NCBI GenBank assembly: GCA_910586835.1
Contig: CAJUJU010000039.1
Span: 1 to 39,072 of the forward strand
DNA length: 39,072 bases
Direction: 5' to 3'
Source of the DNA: an uncultured Acetatifactor sp.
GTDB taxonomy: Bacteria > Bacillota > Clostridia > Lachnospirales > Lachnospiraceae
Shown: piece by piece, positions 7,732 to 14,395 of the stretch
Layout: every line of letters starts with the position of its first letter
Numbering within the stretch: the stretch's first letter is position 1
Program-made: the position numbers and the translations under genes
Notes under the pieces: model-generated
Seen by the model: the letters and a program-made list of their open reading frames with translations, nothing else
Told to the model about the DNA's origin: nothing
The model's database searches: none

Positions 7732-9798
7732 TTATTCGTTGACTGCTCTGATCCGGGATAGGGCGCTGTCGGCTTTCGCTCCCAGGAACTCGTCCCCGGC
7801 ACTGCTCCGTTTCTTTTTGCTGGCGGTGGCTGCTTCCGCCCGGTATTCTTTGTCGTCTGGCAGCGCGACTACTTTCGGCTCCCTGGCGGCTTTAATGGTT
7901 AGATCAAGTTTTCCGACCGCGTCGGTAGGACGGCCCTGTTCGACCCGCAGCTCATACGGGGTGGTGAAGTCCCTGTATAGCTCCTCCGCCTCGCGCTTTT
8001 GCCGTTTTTGGGCCTTCATGTGTTTTTCCAGTGCGGCCTGCGAACAATGTGACCCGAAGGCGAGTACCTCAGCGGATACTGCTTCGCATATCTTGTGGCC
8101 GTCGCTGGCGTAAACATATAACCGGGTGACATCGTCGATGTCCCACTTGATGCCCACTGTTTGGCCGATGTACTTGCCCAGCTCGCTGTCCGAGTAGACC
8201 GTCCCGAATTTGTTGATGCCGTAGTTGTAAACGCGGGCCTTGTCTGCTCTCATAAGTAACATCGCCGCATATTCCCGGGGCGGTGCTGCCCGGTCGTACC
8301 GGGGTGCATTCTCAAACAGCTCAATGGGAGTGATCCACTTCTCGCCCGCATCTACCAGGCCCCGGTGTTTCCGGGTGTGGTATTTCTCATCCTTCCACTT
8401 TGTCCAGAGGTCGAAGAACTCCTCCATCGTCAGCAGCTCCCCGCGCTCCAGCATCCCGTCGATGTCCTTTTTGCGCTTGGCATAGGTCTTCGAGCCGGTC
8501 AGCGTACCGGTGTAGCTTTCAAACCATTTGGAGAACTTCTGGCAGACGGTTCCGAAAAATCGCTCAATCGGTTTGTCCCAGGGCTGGAAGGGCAGCGACC
8601 GCCCCACCTCCTGGATGCCGATGCTTTCATAGAAGCCCTTGGTTTCCGCGTCGAAAGTAAAGTCGATCTTTCGCTCCGAGCGTTTCTGGCCGGTCATGGA
8701 CTTGCCGGTGTAGTCTTTTCCGTTATCGACATGAAGCATTTTGGGGACACCGCCCGGCGTGCTATATATCATTTTGACCAGCGACTCTTTCAGCGTGTCG
8801 CTGTTGGCATTGACGCAGGCCACATCGCCAACAATGCACCGGCTCCTCATATCCAGCCAGGCCACTAATTTGGGACGGACAGCCTTGACCTTACCGTTAG
8901 GAGCAGTCCACTGTACCCAAAAATCGAAGGTGTGTTCGTCGCCGACCACATATTCCATAACCTCCAGGCTGGTGGCATCCCGCCGCGCCTTGACCATCAT
9001 CTTGTTTTTCCATTCCCGGGTGCCATTGGCGGCAAGGTAGCGGGCCGATGCTGCACCTGGCGTTTCCATAATGTACTTGATGTACCGGGAGACCGTCTTG
9101 ACGGAGGGGTATTCTTCCCAGCCCCGCCGCTCGGCTTCCTCCTCGAAACGCTCGTAAAGCATCTCCATCGTCCCCAGGTTGGCGGCGAACCGCTTATCGA
9201 ACCAGATGTTTTCGATGAGGGCTTTCTGCTCCGGGGTCAAGCTGGGGAAGGTGCCGCTTTCCTTGGGTTTCCGGCACAGTGCCAGCGCCCGGAAATACTC
9301 CCGGCTTTGGCCATCCTCCTTTTCCAGCTTCAGCGCCCAGGCGTTGGCCTCCAGCACATTCTGCATATAGCGGTAAAGCGTCTGCGGGCTGATGCCCAGC
9401 CCCAGGGCGTGGCGTTCCGCGTAGCCGGTGCGGTCTGGCCCGGCGTAGTCGATAAAATCCTGGACGCGCGCGGCCAGCTCCACCGCCTCGTAAAACCGCT
9501 TTTTGTTGCCCTCGATGTAGTGGTTAAGGTCGGCCTCTACATACCAGGGTGTTGCCTTTGCTCTTTGGTCTATGATGACATCCCTCCCATCTACCTTTTG
9601 CGCGGCCCGGTATGCCTTGCGTGCCTTAGCGCTTAGGGAGGATACGGAGATCAAGACCTGGTCTTTCCCGCCGCCCTCCCGGGCCTGCGTTTTGAGGTTG
9701 TATTCCTTCGGGCTTCTTTGAACCCTCTTTTTCATGGCTTCGTAACCCACGCCCTCAAAAGCCGCTGCCTCCTCCAGCGTGATGAATATATCCGACAC
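7732..9798 (-). CDS. Mu-type DDE transposase
   Basis: A 688-residue transposase that replicates and inserts the phage genome by transposition. The N-terminus carries the Mu-type HTH (EEAAAFEGVGYEAMKKRV, about residues 8-25), which reads the phage ends. The integrase core contains the acidic triad Asp287 in VVGDEH, Asp358 in HVDNGKDY and Glu412 in KPIERFFG; the spacing of 71 and 54 residues is close to that in MuA. A beta-barrel MuA C-terminal domain follows (about 480-570). The start is a GTG at 9798 preceded by GGGAGGGACAGGA. All catalytic residues are present, so the enzyme looks active. Confidence 0.95.
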   Translation of the reverse strand: MSDIFITLEEAAAFEGVGYEAMKKRVQRSPKEYNLKTQAREGGGKDQVLISVSSLSAKARKAYRAAQKVDGRDVIIDQRAKATPWYVEADLNHYIEGNKKRFYEAVELAARVQDFIDYAGPDRTGYAERHALGLGISPQTLYRYMQNVLEANAWALKLEKEDGQSREYFRALALCRKPKESGTFPSLTPEQKALIENIWFDKRFAANLGTMEMLYERFEEEAERRGWEEYPSVKTVSRYIKYIMETPGAASARYLAANGTREWKNKMMVKARRDATSLEVMEYVVGDEHTFDFWVQWTAPNGKVKAVRPKLVAWLDMRSRCIVGDVACVNANSDTLKESLVKMIYSTPGGVPKMLHVDNGKDYTGKSMTGQKRSERKIDFTFDAETKGFYESIGIQEVGRSLPFQPWDKPIERFFGTVCQKFSKWFESYTGTLTGSKTYAKRKKDIDGMLERGELLTMEEFFDLWTKWKDEKYHTRKHRGLVDAGEKWITPIELFENAPRYDRAAPPREYAAMLLMRADKARVYNYGINKFGTVYSDSELGKYIGQTVGIKWDIDDVTRLYVYASDGHKICEAVSAEVLAFGSHCSQAALEKHMKAQKRQKREAEELYRDFTTPYELRVEQGRPTDAVGKLDLTIKAAREPKVVALPDDKEYRAEAATASKKKRSSAGDEFLGAKADSALSRIRAVNE

Positions 9799-9818
9799 TC
9801 CTGTCCCTCCCTTCCGGC

Positions 9819-10043
9819 CTATGCAGCCATCGCCCTTTCCACTGCCTTGGGGTCGAGCTTGAGGGCTGCGACGATTGCCGGGAGATATTTGCCGCCCGAC
9901 CGGGTGCCGTTCAGAATGTAGCTGAGGTACTGCGGGGCGGTGCCGATTTCGGCTGCAAGGTCTGCTTTGGTCATATCCCGGTCGGCAAGGGTCTTCACGA
10001 CCAGCTTGCCGAAGGGGGTCAGTTTCTTGTTTGGCGCTCTCAT
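9819..10043 (-). CDS. Small HTH protein (Ner-like)
   Basis: A 74-residue protein that is almost entirely an HTH: GKLVVKTLADRDMTKADLA then EIGTAPQYLSYILNGTR, a lambda-repressor-like fold. Its position just before the transposase matches Ner, the Mu early-promoter regulator that lowers early transcription after infection. It could instead be a general XRE regulator. GGAGG lies 6 bases before the ATG. Confidence 0.75.
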   Translation of the reverse strand: MRAPNKKLTPFGKLVVKTLADRDMTKADLAAEIGTAPQYLSYILNGTRSGGKYLPAIVAALKLDPKAVERAMAA

Positions 10044-10080
10044 CGCCGTCCTCCTTCCTTCTTGGATGCCGCGCCTGCGG

Positions 10081-10485
10081 CTATTTCTTGGAAATTGCCC
10101 AGGCCAGGGCGACCGATACGCCGATGATCGCCGCCGCCTGGATTGCCGGGGCCGGTAGCCTCAGCAGGGTAAACGCTGCGGCCATTCCCAGCGTCGCCAG
10201 CGCGATCTCCCCGGCCCGGATGAATATGCCGGTCGCTCTGCGGATGCCGTCCCGCGCAGGCTTGGTCATGGCCCAGGCCCTGCGCTGCGCCTCTTTCTCC
10301 AGCAGTTTGAGGATCAGCCCATAGGCCCGGGCGCTCTGGGTGGCCTCCAGGAACTCCTGCTCCCGCCCGGCCTTGGCCCGGAAAGGATTGCGGGGATCGC
10401 CCGCATCCCGTCTCCGGTAGGCGGCATTCCGGCGCGCGCTTTGCGCCAGATTGATCGCCGCTTGAAAATCGGTGTGTTTTATCAT
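10081..10485 (-). CDS. Hypothetical protein with C-terminal membrane segments
   Basis: A 134-residue protein. The first 90 residues are charged and Arg-rich (SARRNAAYRRRDAGDPRNPF), and the last 45 hold two hydrophobic segments (IALATLGMAAAFTLLRLP and AIIGVSVALAWAISK). No family recognised. It lies between the inverted gene at 10558 and the Ner-like gene. AAAGGAG precedes the ATG. Confidence 0.55.
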   Translation of the reverse strand: MIKHTDFQAAINLAQSARRNAAYRRRDAGDPRNPFRAKAGREQEFLEATQSARAYGLILKLLEKEAQRRAWAMTKPARDGIRRATGIFIRAGEIALATLGMAAAFTLLRLPAPAIQAAAIIGVSVALAWAISKK

Positions 10486-10518
10486 GCTGCGCTCCTTTCC
10501 TTTTCCTCCCTAAAACGC

Positions 10519-10524
10519 TATAAT
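10519..10524 (+). promoter_or_regulatory. Candidate -10 box for the inverted gene
   Basis: A perfect TATAAT lies 34 bases before the ATG at 10558. No good -35 box is seen 17 bases upstream. A short self-complementary GGGGATTTCCCC and the strong GGGAGGAGG ribosome binding site lie between it and the start. This gives the inverted gene its own likely promoter. Confidence 0.4.
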
Positions 10525-10557
10525 TTAAGGGGATTTCCCCAGGGAGGAGGTGATACT

Positions 10558-10827
10558 ATGGATAAGAAACCAAAATCTCAGCGTGACAAATTCGTTGAGG
10601 AAATAGCCAAAACTCCGTTTGTCGAGGGGCTAACCACCAGCATTTTCGCAAATGAATTTGGCGCTCGTGTTTTGCTAAAAATCCTTATGGATAAAGGAAT
10701 CGTCACGCCAGAGGAATGGGCATCTGCTTGTAAAGAGGTAAATCAGTGGTTTGTTGATCTGCATACACTGGAGTATGATGAAGAACATCAACCACAAAAT
10801 CTCGACTTTACTCCAGATACGGAATAA
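10558..10827 (+). CDS. Inverted accessory gene in the early region, unknown function
   Basis: An 89-residue acidic protein beginning MDKKPKSQRDKFVEEIAKTP. It is the only plus-strand gene inside the early operon, and its codons are visibly more AT-rich than those of its neighbours. GGGAGGAGG lies 7 bases before the ATG, and TATAAT lies upstream. It ends 20 bases inside the 3' end of the convergent gene 10808-11209. These traits fit a lysogeny-expressed cargo gene ('moron'). No family was recognised; the sequence has no membrane segment or signal peptide. Confidence 0.75.
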   Translation: MDKKPKSQRDKFVEEIAKTPFVEGLTTSIFANEFGARVLLKILMDKGIVTPEEWASACKEVNQWFVDLHTLEYDEEHQPQNLDFTPDTE

Positions 10828-11209
10828 CCTCACCGATACGCTGGCCTTCGAGAGTTTGGATAATAACAGCGTCTGAAATGTGTTTGACAAGGACAATCTT
10901 TCCGATATGAGCCATAAGCTCAGTGCTGTTATATCGTTTACCCTCAATGTCGACGCCGAAGGTTGTGACCCATCGCTGTTCCCATTCGGGAGGTACCTGG
11001 TTGCCAGGTGCCTCCTCCTTTTTGGGAATAACACAGCCTGACATAGGGGGCGCAGCGGCTTCGCCGGTTTTCAGCCATGCCAGCCAGCAGTCTCGGCAGG
11101 AAATATGGTCGCAAGTTTCCGGGACGATAGGCGGGCAGGGGTTGGAAACGATGTCCGCGATCTCCCCGGCAGTCGTGCCGGGGGCCTTGAAAAGCTCTAA
11201 TCCGGTCAT
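10808..11209 (-). CDS. Small Cys-rich phage protein
   Basis: A 133-residue protein. Residues about 25-50 contain a Cys cluster CPPIVPETCDHISCRDCW, ending in the CWLAWLKTG pattern common to small phage and prophage proteins that probably bind zinc. The C-terminal 60 residues look like a small beta barrel (KIVLVKHISDAVIIQTLEG). The ATG at 11209 overlaps the upstream stop as ATGA. Function unknown. Confidence 0.6.
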   Translation of the reverse strand: MTGLELFKAPGTTAGEIADIVSNPCPPIVPETCDHISCRDCWLAWLKTGEAAAPPMSGCVIPKKEEAPGNQVPPEWEQRWVTTFGVDIEGKRYNSTELMAHIGKIVLVKHISDAVIIQTLEGQRIGEVIPYLE

Positions 11210-12183
11210 GCCTGCGCCTCCTTTTCATATTTCCGAACGGCGTGGTTGAAAAGGTACATCTTTTGAAGCTCCCGGAACTCCTTCTTTAATTCCCGCAACA
11301 GGACTCTTTGGGGCGCGCCCGCCGCTTTGCCCAGGGCCTCGTCGATCTCCCTTGCCCCCTTGAAAATATTGAGGAATATCCGGCAGTCGTTGTCCGGGCA
11401 GTCTGCCTCCAGCCGGAGGCCCAGGCGGTAGACCGACCCGTTATAGCTGTCGTATTCAGCGGGGAGCTGTTCAAAACGCTGCCCTCCCTCCGCACTTTTG
11501 GCATGGTCGTCCATCTCTTTGTCGCGGGATGCCGCCCGGCTCCACGCAAAGCTCTCATGCCCGCAGCGGCGGCATCGCAGCACCTGGACGGTGCAGCCGG
11601 TGATGGTTTCGCCTTCCTCATAGTCGTGGGGGCTTATCTCTGCCAGATTGCCGCCCGCCAGGATGCCGATGCCGCGATAGCCGTCATCCTCAAAGCTGCA
11701 GCAGGCCGGGGGCGGGTCGAAGTGCTGGGCGTCTACCTCCACTTCCTCGCCGTCCAGCAGCCCCATGTGGTAAAGCGCCGTTTTGAATCCGTGCAGCTCA
11801 TGGGCGGCGGCGCTGGGCGTCATCTCCGGACGCCGGTCGCTCTTGACCTGTTCCTGCAGCGTGCTTTCCCATCCGTTGATGAGCAGCTGAGGATCAACCT
11901 CCTCCTCGGTGTAGCTTTCGTCGGTTTCGGTGCTGACCGTGTAGGTCGGCGGCTGCTCCGTGATGTCAATCTCGGACTCCAGCCCCCGGGCCAGCTCCAC
12001 GGCTTCCTCCAGCGTACCAGCGCCGTCGTACTCCATTTCGCCCCTATCAATATCCAGGTGGCCGGTGTACAACTCCACATCGATCACGCCGTACTCGCCA
12101 AGGCCAGTGCCTTCATTGTCCCGCTTTTCCCGGTCGTTGAACTTCACGACCAGGTAGCCGTTGATCTTCTTGATTTTTCTCAT
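11206..12183 (-). CDS. Hypothetical early phage protein
   Basis: A 325-residue protein beginning MRKIKKINGYLVVKF. The first 45 residues form a beta-rich module (YLVVKFNDREKRD, YGVIDVELYTGHLD). A central region holds CxxC (RCRRCGHES) and further cysteines (CPDNDC), possibly metal-binding. The C-terminus is helical and ends QKMYLFNHAVRKYEKEA. AAGGAAGG precedes the ATG at 12183, which was preferred over an in-frame start at 12216. No family recognised. Confidence 0.6.
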   Translation of the reverse strand: MRKIKKINGYLVVKFNDREKRDNEGTGLGEYGVIDVELYTGHLDIDRGEMEYDGAGTLEEAVELARGLESEIDITEQPPTYTVSTETDESYTEEEVDPQLLINGWESTLQEQVKSDRRPEMTPSAAAHELHGFKTALYHMGLLDGEEVEVDAQHFDPPPACCSFEDDGYRGIGILAGGNLAEISPHDYEEGETITGCTVQVLRCRRCGHESFAWSRAASRDKEMDDHAKSAEGGQRFEQLPAEYDSYNGSVYRLGLRLEADCPDNDCRIFLNIFKGAREIDEALGKAAGAPQRVLLRELKKEFRELQKMYLFNHAVRKYEKEAQA

Positions 12184-12264
12184 TTCCGCTGTCCTTCCTT
12201 TCTCGCCTGCCATCATCGGTACCAGGAGGCGATCCCTGGTAGACGCCCTATAGGGCGTTTCGGC

Positions 12265-12951
12265 TCATTCGCTTTTGGATTCCAAGGCGTCCAGCTCGGC
12301 GGCGCGTTGCTCCATTGCCTCGGCCCTGGCCTTCTCTGCGCGGTAACGGGCGACGGAATCCTTAAAAAGCACGCAGCCCGGGTTGTCGGCACCTATGGCC
12401 ATCTTGTCAGCGGCCTCAGCCATCCTTGCCCGGCTTGCCTCGGCTTCGTCGGTGACCATCACCCAGAGGTCACGCCGGAGCTGTTCCGGCAGCTGCTGCA
12501 GCTTGAGGGCGGCGATCTGCTCCTGCGCCGCCGCAAGCTGGGCAAGGGTGTCATCAAGCTGGGCCTTCAAATGGGTGGCGTCCGTCTTTGCGGCAATGTA
12601 TTGGCTTCCCAACTCCCGGGCCTTCTCCTCAGCCGTTTCGACCCGGCTCTTCATGCTAAACGCGAAGTCGTTCTCGATGTTGGTTTCGGCGTCCTCGAAG
12701 CATCCCTCGAAGGCGGTGGCAAGGTAGCTCTGCGGGCCAAGCTCTGCGACCATCGCTTTGATTTTCTCCAGGGTCTCCCGCTCCTGGTCTTTCGTGGCGC
12801 TGACATCGCTATCAATAAGCTCAATGTCGCTGATCTCTGCGCCTTTGTGGTTGGTCTTGAAAGCCCTCCGAGCCGTTGCTTCGCTGCGCTCAATGATGGT
12901 GAGCTGTCCATTCCCCTCGGTGGTGTCGTAAGTAATTCTGTATTCGTTCAT
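12265..12951 (-). CDS. Coiled-coil early phage protein
   Basis: A 228-residue protein. The N-terminal 45 residues are a compact beta-rich module (EYRITYDTTEGNGQLTII, then ATARRAFKTNHKGAEI), similar to small phage domains that open with a typical EYRITY strand. From about residue 95 onwards it is a long coiled coil rich in Ala, Glu and Gln (HLKAQLDDTLAQLAAAQEQ). Function unknown. GGAAGGAG precedes the ATG. Confidence 0.6.
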   Translation of the reverse strand: MNEYRITYDTTEGNGQLTIIERSEATARRAFKTNHKGAEISDIELIDSDVSATKDQERETLEKIKAMVAELGPQSYLATAFEGCFEDAETNIENDFAFSMKSRVETAEEKARELGSQYIAAKTDATHLKAQLDDTLAQLAAAQEQIAALKLQQLPEQLRRDLWVMVTDEAEASRARMAEAADKMAIGADNPGCVLFKDSVARYRAEKARAEAMEQRAAELDALESKSE

Positions 12952-12976
12952 GCTGCTGCTCCTTCCTTTTGCCCGG

Positions 12977-13132
12977 TTACGCCGGGATAACTCTGATGAT
13001 GTTCCTTGTTTTGTGGAGGATGACCATCTCGCCGTTTTTCTTCTGCTTGACGACCAGCCAGTTTTCCGGGGCCAGTCCAGCCTGGCCGATTCGGATTTTT
13101 TGCGCTCTCGTGGGCTTTTTTCCGTGCCGCAC
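12977..13132 (-). CDS. DUF6906-like small basic protein, first early gene
   Basis: A 51-residue basic protein read from a GTG at 13132 (AAAGGAGG lies 6 bases before it). The segment RHGKKPTRAQKIRIGQAGL followed by PENWLVVK resembles the short DUF6906 family found in Firmicute phages and mobile elements; the match is from memory. The upstream in-frame ATG at 13204 would lie in the promoter region and was rejected. It is the first gene transcribed from the early promoter. Confidence 0.65.
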   Translation of the reverse strand: MRHGKKPTRAQKIRIGQAGLAPENWLVVKQKKNGEMVILHKTRNIIRVIPA

Positions 13133-13204
13133 CGTTTTCCTCCTTTCCTTTTCCCGCCGTTTGTGGTATGATTTAGGTTGATTTATGGTTAAATCCCAAT
13201 ACAT

Positions 13205-13233
13205 AGTATAACTCGTAAATACGCAAGTGTCAA
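13205..13233 (-). promoter_or_regulatory. Early-operon promoter (sigma-A type)
   Basis: On the minus strand, a perfect -35 TTGACA (13233 to 13228), a 17-base spacer and a TATACT -10 (13210 to 13205) form a near-consensus promoter directed into the early genes. The repressor half-sites sit in the spacer, so a bound repressor would block it. Confidence 0.9.
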
Positions 13234-13261
13234 TATATTTACGAGAATTATTTGCGTAAAT
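13212..13261. promoter_or_regulatory. Prophage operator region (inverted repeats between repressor and early operon)
   Basis: A perfect 10-base inverted repeat is formed by CTCGTAAATA (13212-13221) and TATTTACGAG (13236-13245). A second pair, TACGCAA (13220-13226) and TTGCGTA (13252-13258), interleaves with it. The repeats overlap the early promoter spacer and -35 and lie just ahead of the repressor gene, so they probably bind the XRE repressor and possibly the Ner-like protein. They lie about 1.15 kb from the phage left end, like the operator/enhancer of Mu. Confidence 0.75.
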
Positions 13262-13278
13262 CCGAGAGGAGGATGTTT

Positions 13279-13710
13279 ATGTTTGCCAGCCTACTAAAAC
13301 AGTTACGAGCTAAAAAGGGCGTCTCTCAGCTGGAGCTTGCCAAAGCCATTGGTGTTTCCAATGGGAATGTGGGTGACTGGGAAAGGGGGAGGAGTAAGCC
13401 CGGCTATGATGCCTTAATCGCACTATCTCGTTTTTTCGAGGTCAGTGCGGGACGGCTTCTTGAAATTCCCGAAGTCAGTGACTTGGTTTGTGATGGAGTG
13501 CCTCTATCAGAAGCAGAGGCCGATTTAATAGCGATGTACCGCATACTTGATGATCGTGGGCGGGAAGATGTTTTTGATTTTGTAACCATGAAGTATGAAA
13601 AGGCCACCGGGGAAAAAGGCTCTATTTACTCAACATATATCGAAGACGAAAACGCGCGGAAAAAAAGCGGCCCACCTCTGGGCCTTGATACCCGAGATGG
13701 AACCGCTTAA
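13279..13710 (+). CDS. XRE-family prophage repressor
   Basis: A 143-residue protein with an N-terminal lambda-type HTH (KQLRAKKGVSQLELAKAIG then NGNVGDWERGRSKP, about residues 7-43) and a short C-terminal part (AEADLIAMYRILDDRGRED, about residues 78-96) usual in XRE regulators. It lacks the Ser-Lys protease domain of LexA/CI, and no ImmA-type protease lies next to it, so induction may not use RecA-driven self-cleavage. AGGAGG at 13267-13272 is 6 bases before the ATG at 13279; an ATG at 13273 is too close to it. It is divergent from the early operon, with the operators between them. Confidence 0.85.
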   Translation: MFASLLKQLRAKKGVSQLELAKAIGVSNGNVGDWERGRSKPGYDALIALSRFFEVSAGRLLEIPEVSDLVCDGVPLSEAEADLIAMYRILDDRGREDVFDFVTMKYEKATGEKGSIYSTYIEDENARKKSGPPLGLDTRDGTA

Positions 13711-13715
13711 TTTTT
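13665..13715 (+). terminator. Repressor gene terminator
   Basis: An outer stem AAGCGG/CCGCTT (13665-13670, 13703-13708) encloses an inner GGCCCA/TGGGCC stem and is followed by TTTTT at 13711-13715. It overlaps the last codons of the repressor gene. The two-part stem makes this less certain than a simple hairpin. Confidence 0.55.
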
Positions 13716-13891
13716 GGTCTTTTTTGATTTAGTTGTAAATCTTTTCTTGTCCCTTTGCTTTTTTGGGGGAAGGGGACTACTTCGATGCCCCAAAAGCCCT
13801 TGAAATGGGCAATGGGACAGGGTCTTTCGATTTTGGGCGATTTGTCCCATTGCAATCCGCCGTAAAGCTGTGTAGTGGAGATACCCCCCTT

Positions 13892-13992
13892 GCACGCCTC
13901 GCACGCAGTCCGCACGCCCTTCCGGGGCGAATACTCCCCTAAAACGCCGGTTTCCCACAAAATTCGCACGCTATAACGCAGCGTTAGCACGC
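13892..13992 (+). repeat. Five GCACGC direct repeats
   Basis: GCACGC occurs at 13892, 13901, 13912, 13966 and 13987, all on the plus strand. Five copies of a hexamer within 101 bases is far above chance. They lie 400 to 500 bases from the phage end and could be protein-binding sites for the transposase or a regulator. Confidence 0.55.
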
Positions 13993-14001
13993 TGGCCCCC
14001 C

Positions 14002-14030
14002 TTGTTATTTGAAGGCGGGTCTGCTATACT
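14002..14030 (+). promoter_or_regulatory. Plus-strand promoter in the prophage left end
   Basis: TTGTTA (14002-14007), a 17-base spacer and TATACT (14025-14030) form a good promoter pointing at the phage end. The expected start, 7 bases after the -10, falls on the A at 14037, immediately before the stem-loop at 14041-14099. Confidence 0.45.
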
Positions 14031-14036
14031 TTACTC

Positions 14037-14155
14037 ATGGGCCGGGTGGCTCGTCTTCAAGGGTCTGCTGCTGTGACTTCCGGGACGATGCCATCCGGCT
14101 CATTTTATACCACAAGCCCCCAGAAATGGCCTGCCTGCGCCGTTTTTGGGGGCTT
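14037..14155 (+). ncRNA. Candidate structured RNA at the prophage left end
   Basis: A 10-base stem (14041-14050 with 14090-14099, one G-U pair) continues after a single bulged U into five more pairs (14051-14055 with 14084-14088) and closes on a 28-base loop. A second hairpin follows (AAGCCCCCA at 14114-14122, TGGGGGCTT at 14147-14155). The G-U pair would be a C-A mismatch in the opposite strand, so the plus strand is favoured. A 52-codon frame starts with ATG exactly at the predicted start (14037), so a leaderless peptide is an alternative. Not assigned to a known RNA family. Confidence 0.3.
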
Positions 14156-14254
14156 TCGTATGTTTGGGCATCGTTGCCCGCCACGCCGTTTGTAGGGCCT
14201 CCTGGGGCCTTTCTGGGCGCAAAAAAAGCGCCGACCGCAGCCGACGCCGTTTTT
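14139..14254 (-). repeat. Three AAACGGCG repeats near the phage end
   Basis: Read on the minus strand, AAAAACGGCGTCGG, CAAACGGCGTGGCGG and AAAAACGGCGCAGG share AAACGGCG and lie roughly 60 and 45 bases apart, near 14246, 14183 and 14139. They could be transposase-binding sites at the left end. GGCGGGA also recurs closer to the terminus. Confidence 0.4.
14221..14247 (-). terminator. Minus-strand terminator guarding the prophage left end
   Basis: On the minus strand GCGTCGGC and GTCGGCGC pair over 8 bases (two G-U pairs) round a TGCG loop and are followed at once by seven T residues (14227 to 14221). In the plus-strand RNA the two wobble pairs become C-A mismatches, so the terminator mainly acts on transcription coming from the host operon into the prophage. 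Confidence 0.6.
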
Positions 14255-14376
14255 CTCAAAATAACTGCGACATCCCGCCCCTGTTCCGGGGCCGTCCCGC
14301 CGCAAACCCGCCTAAAATCGGGCCTTTTCCACACTTGCCCCCGCCAGTCCCGCCCTTTCCCGCATTTCTCAGATAT

Positions 14377-14395
14377 GTTGTCCCCGTACAATCCC
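14377..14395. mobile_element. Prophage left terminus and predicted target duplication
   Basis: On the minus strand the host sequence ends GGGCTGGGGAT and the phage begins TGTACGGGGACAAC (from 14390 down). The five host bases next to it, GGGAT on the minus strand (14391-14395), are the expected Mu-type 5-base duplication; the second copy should lie past the right end, outside the window. Confidence 0.8.

Larger units (their letters stand above)
1..14390. mobile_element. Mu-like transposable prophage, left part
   Basis: The gene order repressor, divergent early operon, Ner-like protein, DDE transposase, AAA+ ATPase, Gam, GemA, endolysin, Mor, holin, gp25- to gp27-like proteins and terminase matches transposable Mu-like phages. 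No tyrosine or serine integrase was found. The left end is placed at 14390 because the GH30 reading frame loses family resemblance exactly there and the phage side starts with TG, as Mu-type ends do. The right end and the structural genes lie beyond position 1. The orientation is left end at 14390, with most genes on the minus strand. Confidence 0.93.
13711..14390. other. Non-coding left end of the prophage
   Basis: No convincing protein gene lies in these 680 bases. They hold an 11-base inverted repeat (GCAATGGGACA at 13809-13819, TGTCCCATTGC at 13843-13853), five GCACGC copies, a TAACGCAGCGTTA palindrome near 13974-13986, a plus-strand promoter with a stem-loop RNA candidate, three AAACGGCG copies on the minus strand, a minus-strand terminator, and the phage terminus. 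In Mu-like phages such a region carries transposase sites. Confidence 0.7.

Noticed and set aside
11308..12990. 560-codon plus-strand open frame
   Set aside because: It runs antisense across two tightly coupled minus-strand genes with good ribosome binding sites and has a low-complexity translation.
14256..14390. The 44-codon extension of GH30 into phage sequence
   Set aside because: It is an accident of the insertion, not a native C-terminus. The Gly-rich sequence matches nothing in GH30.
1..14390. An integrase-type temperate phage
   Set aside because: No tyrosine or serine recombinase or tRNA attachment site was found. The DDE transposase and ATPase explain the insertion.
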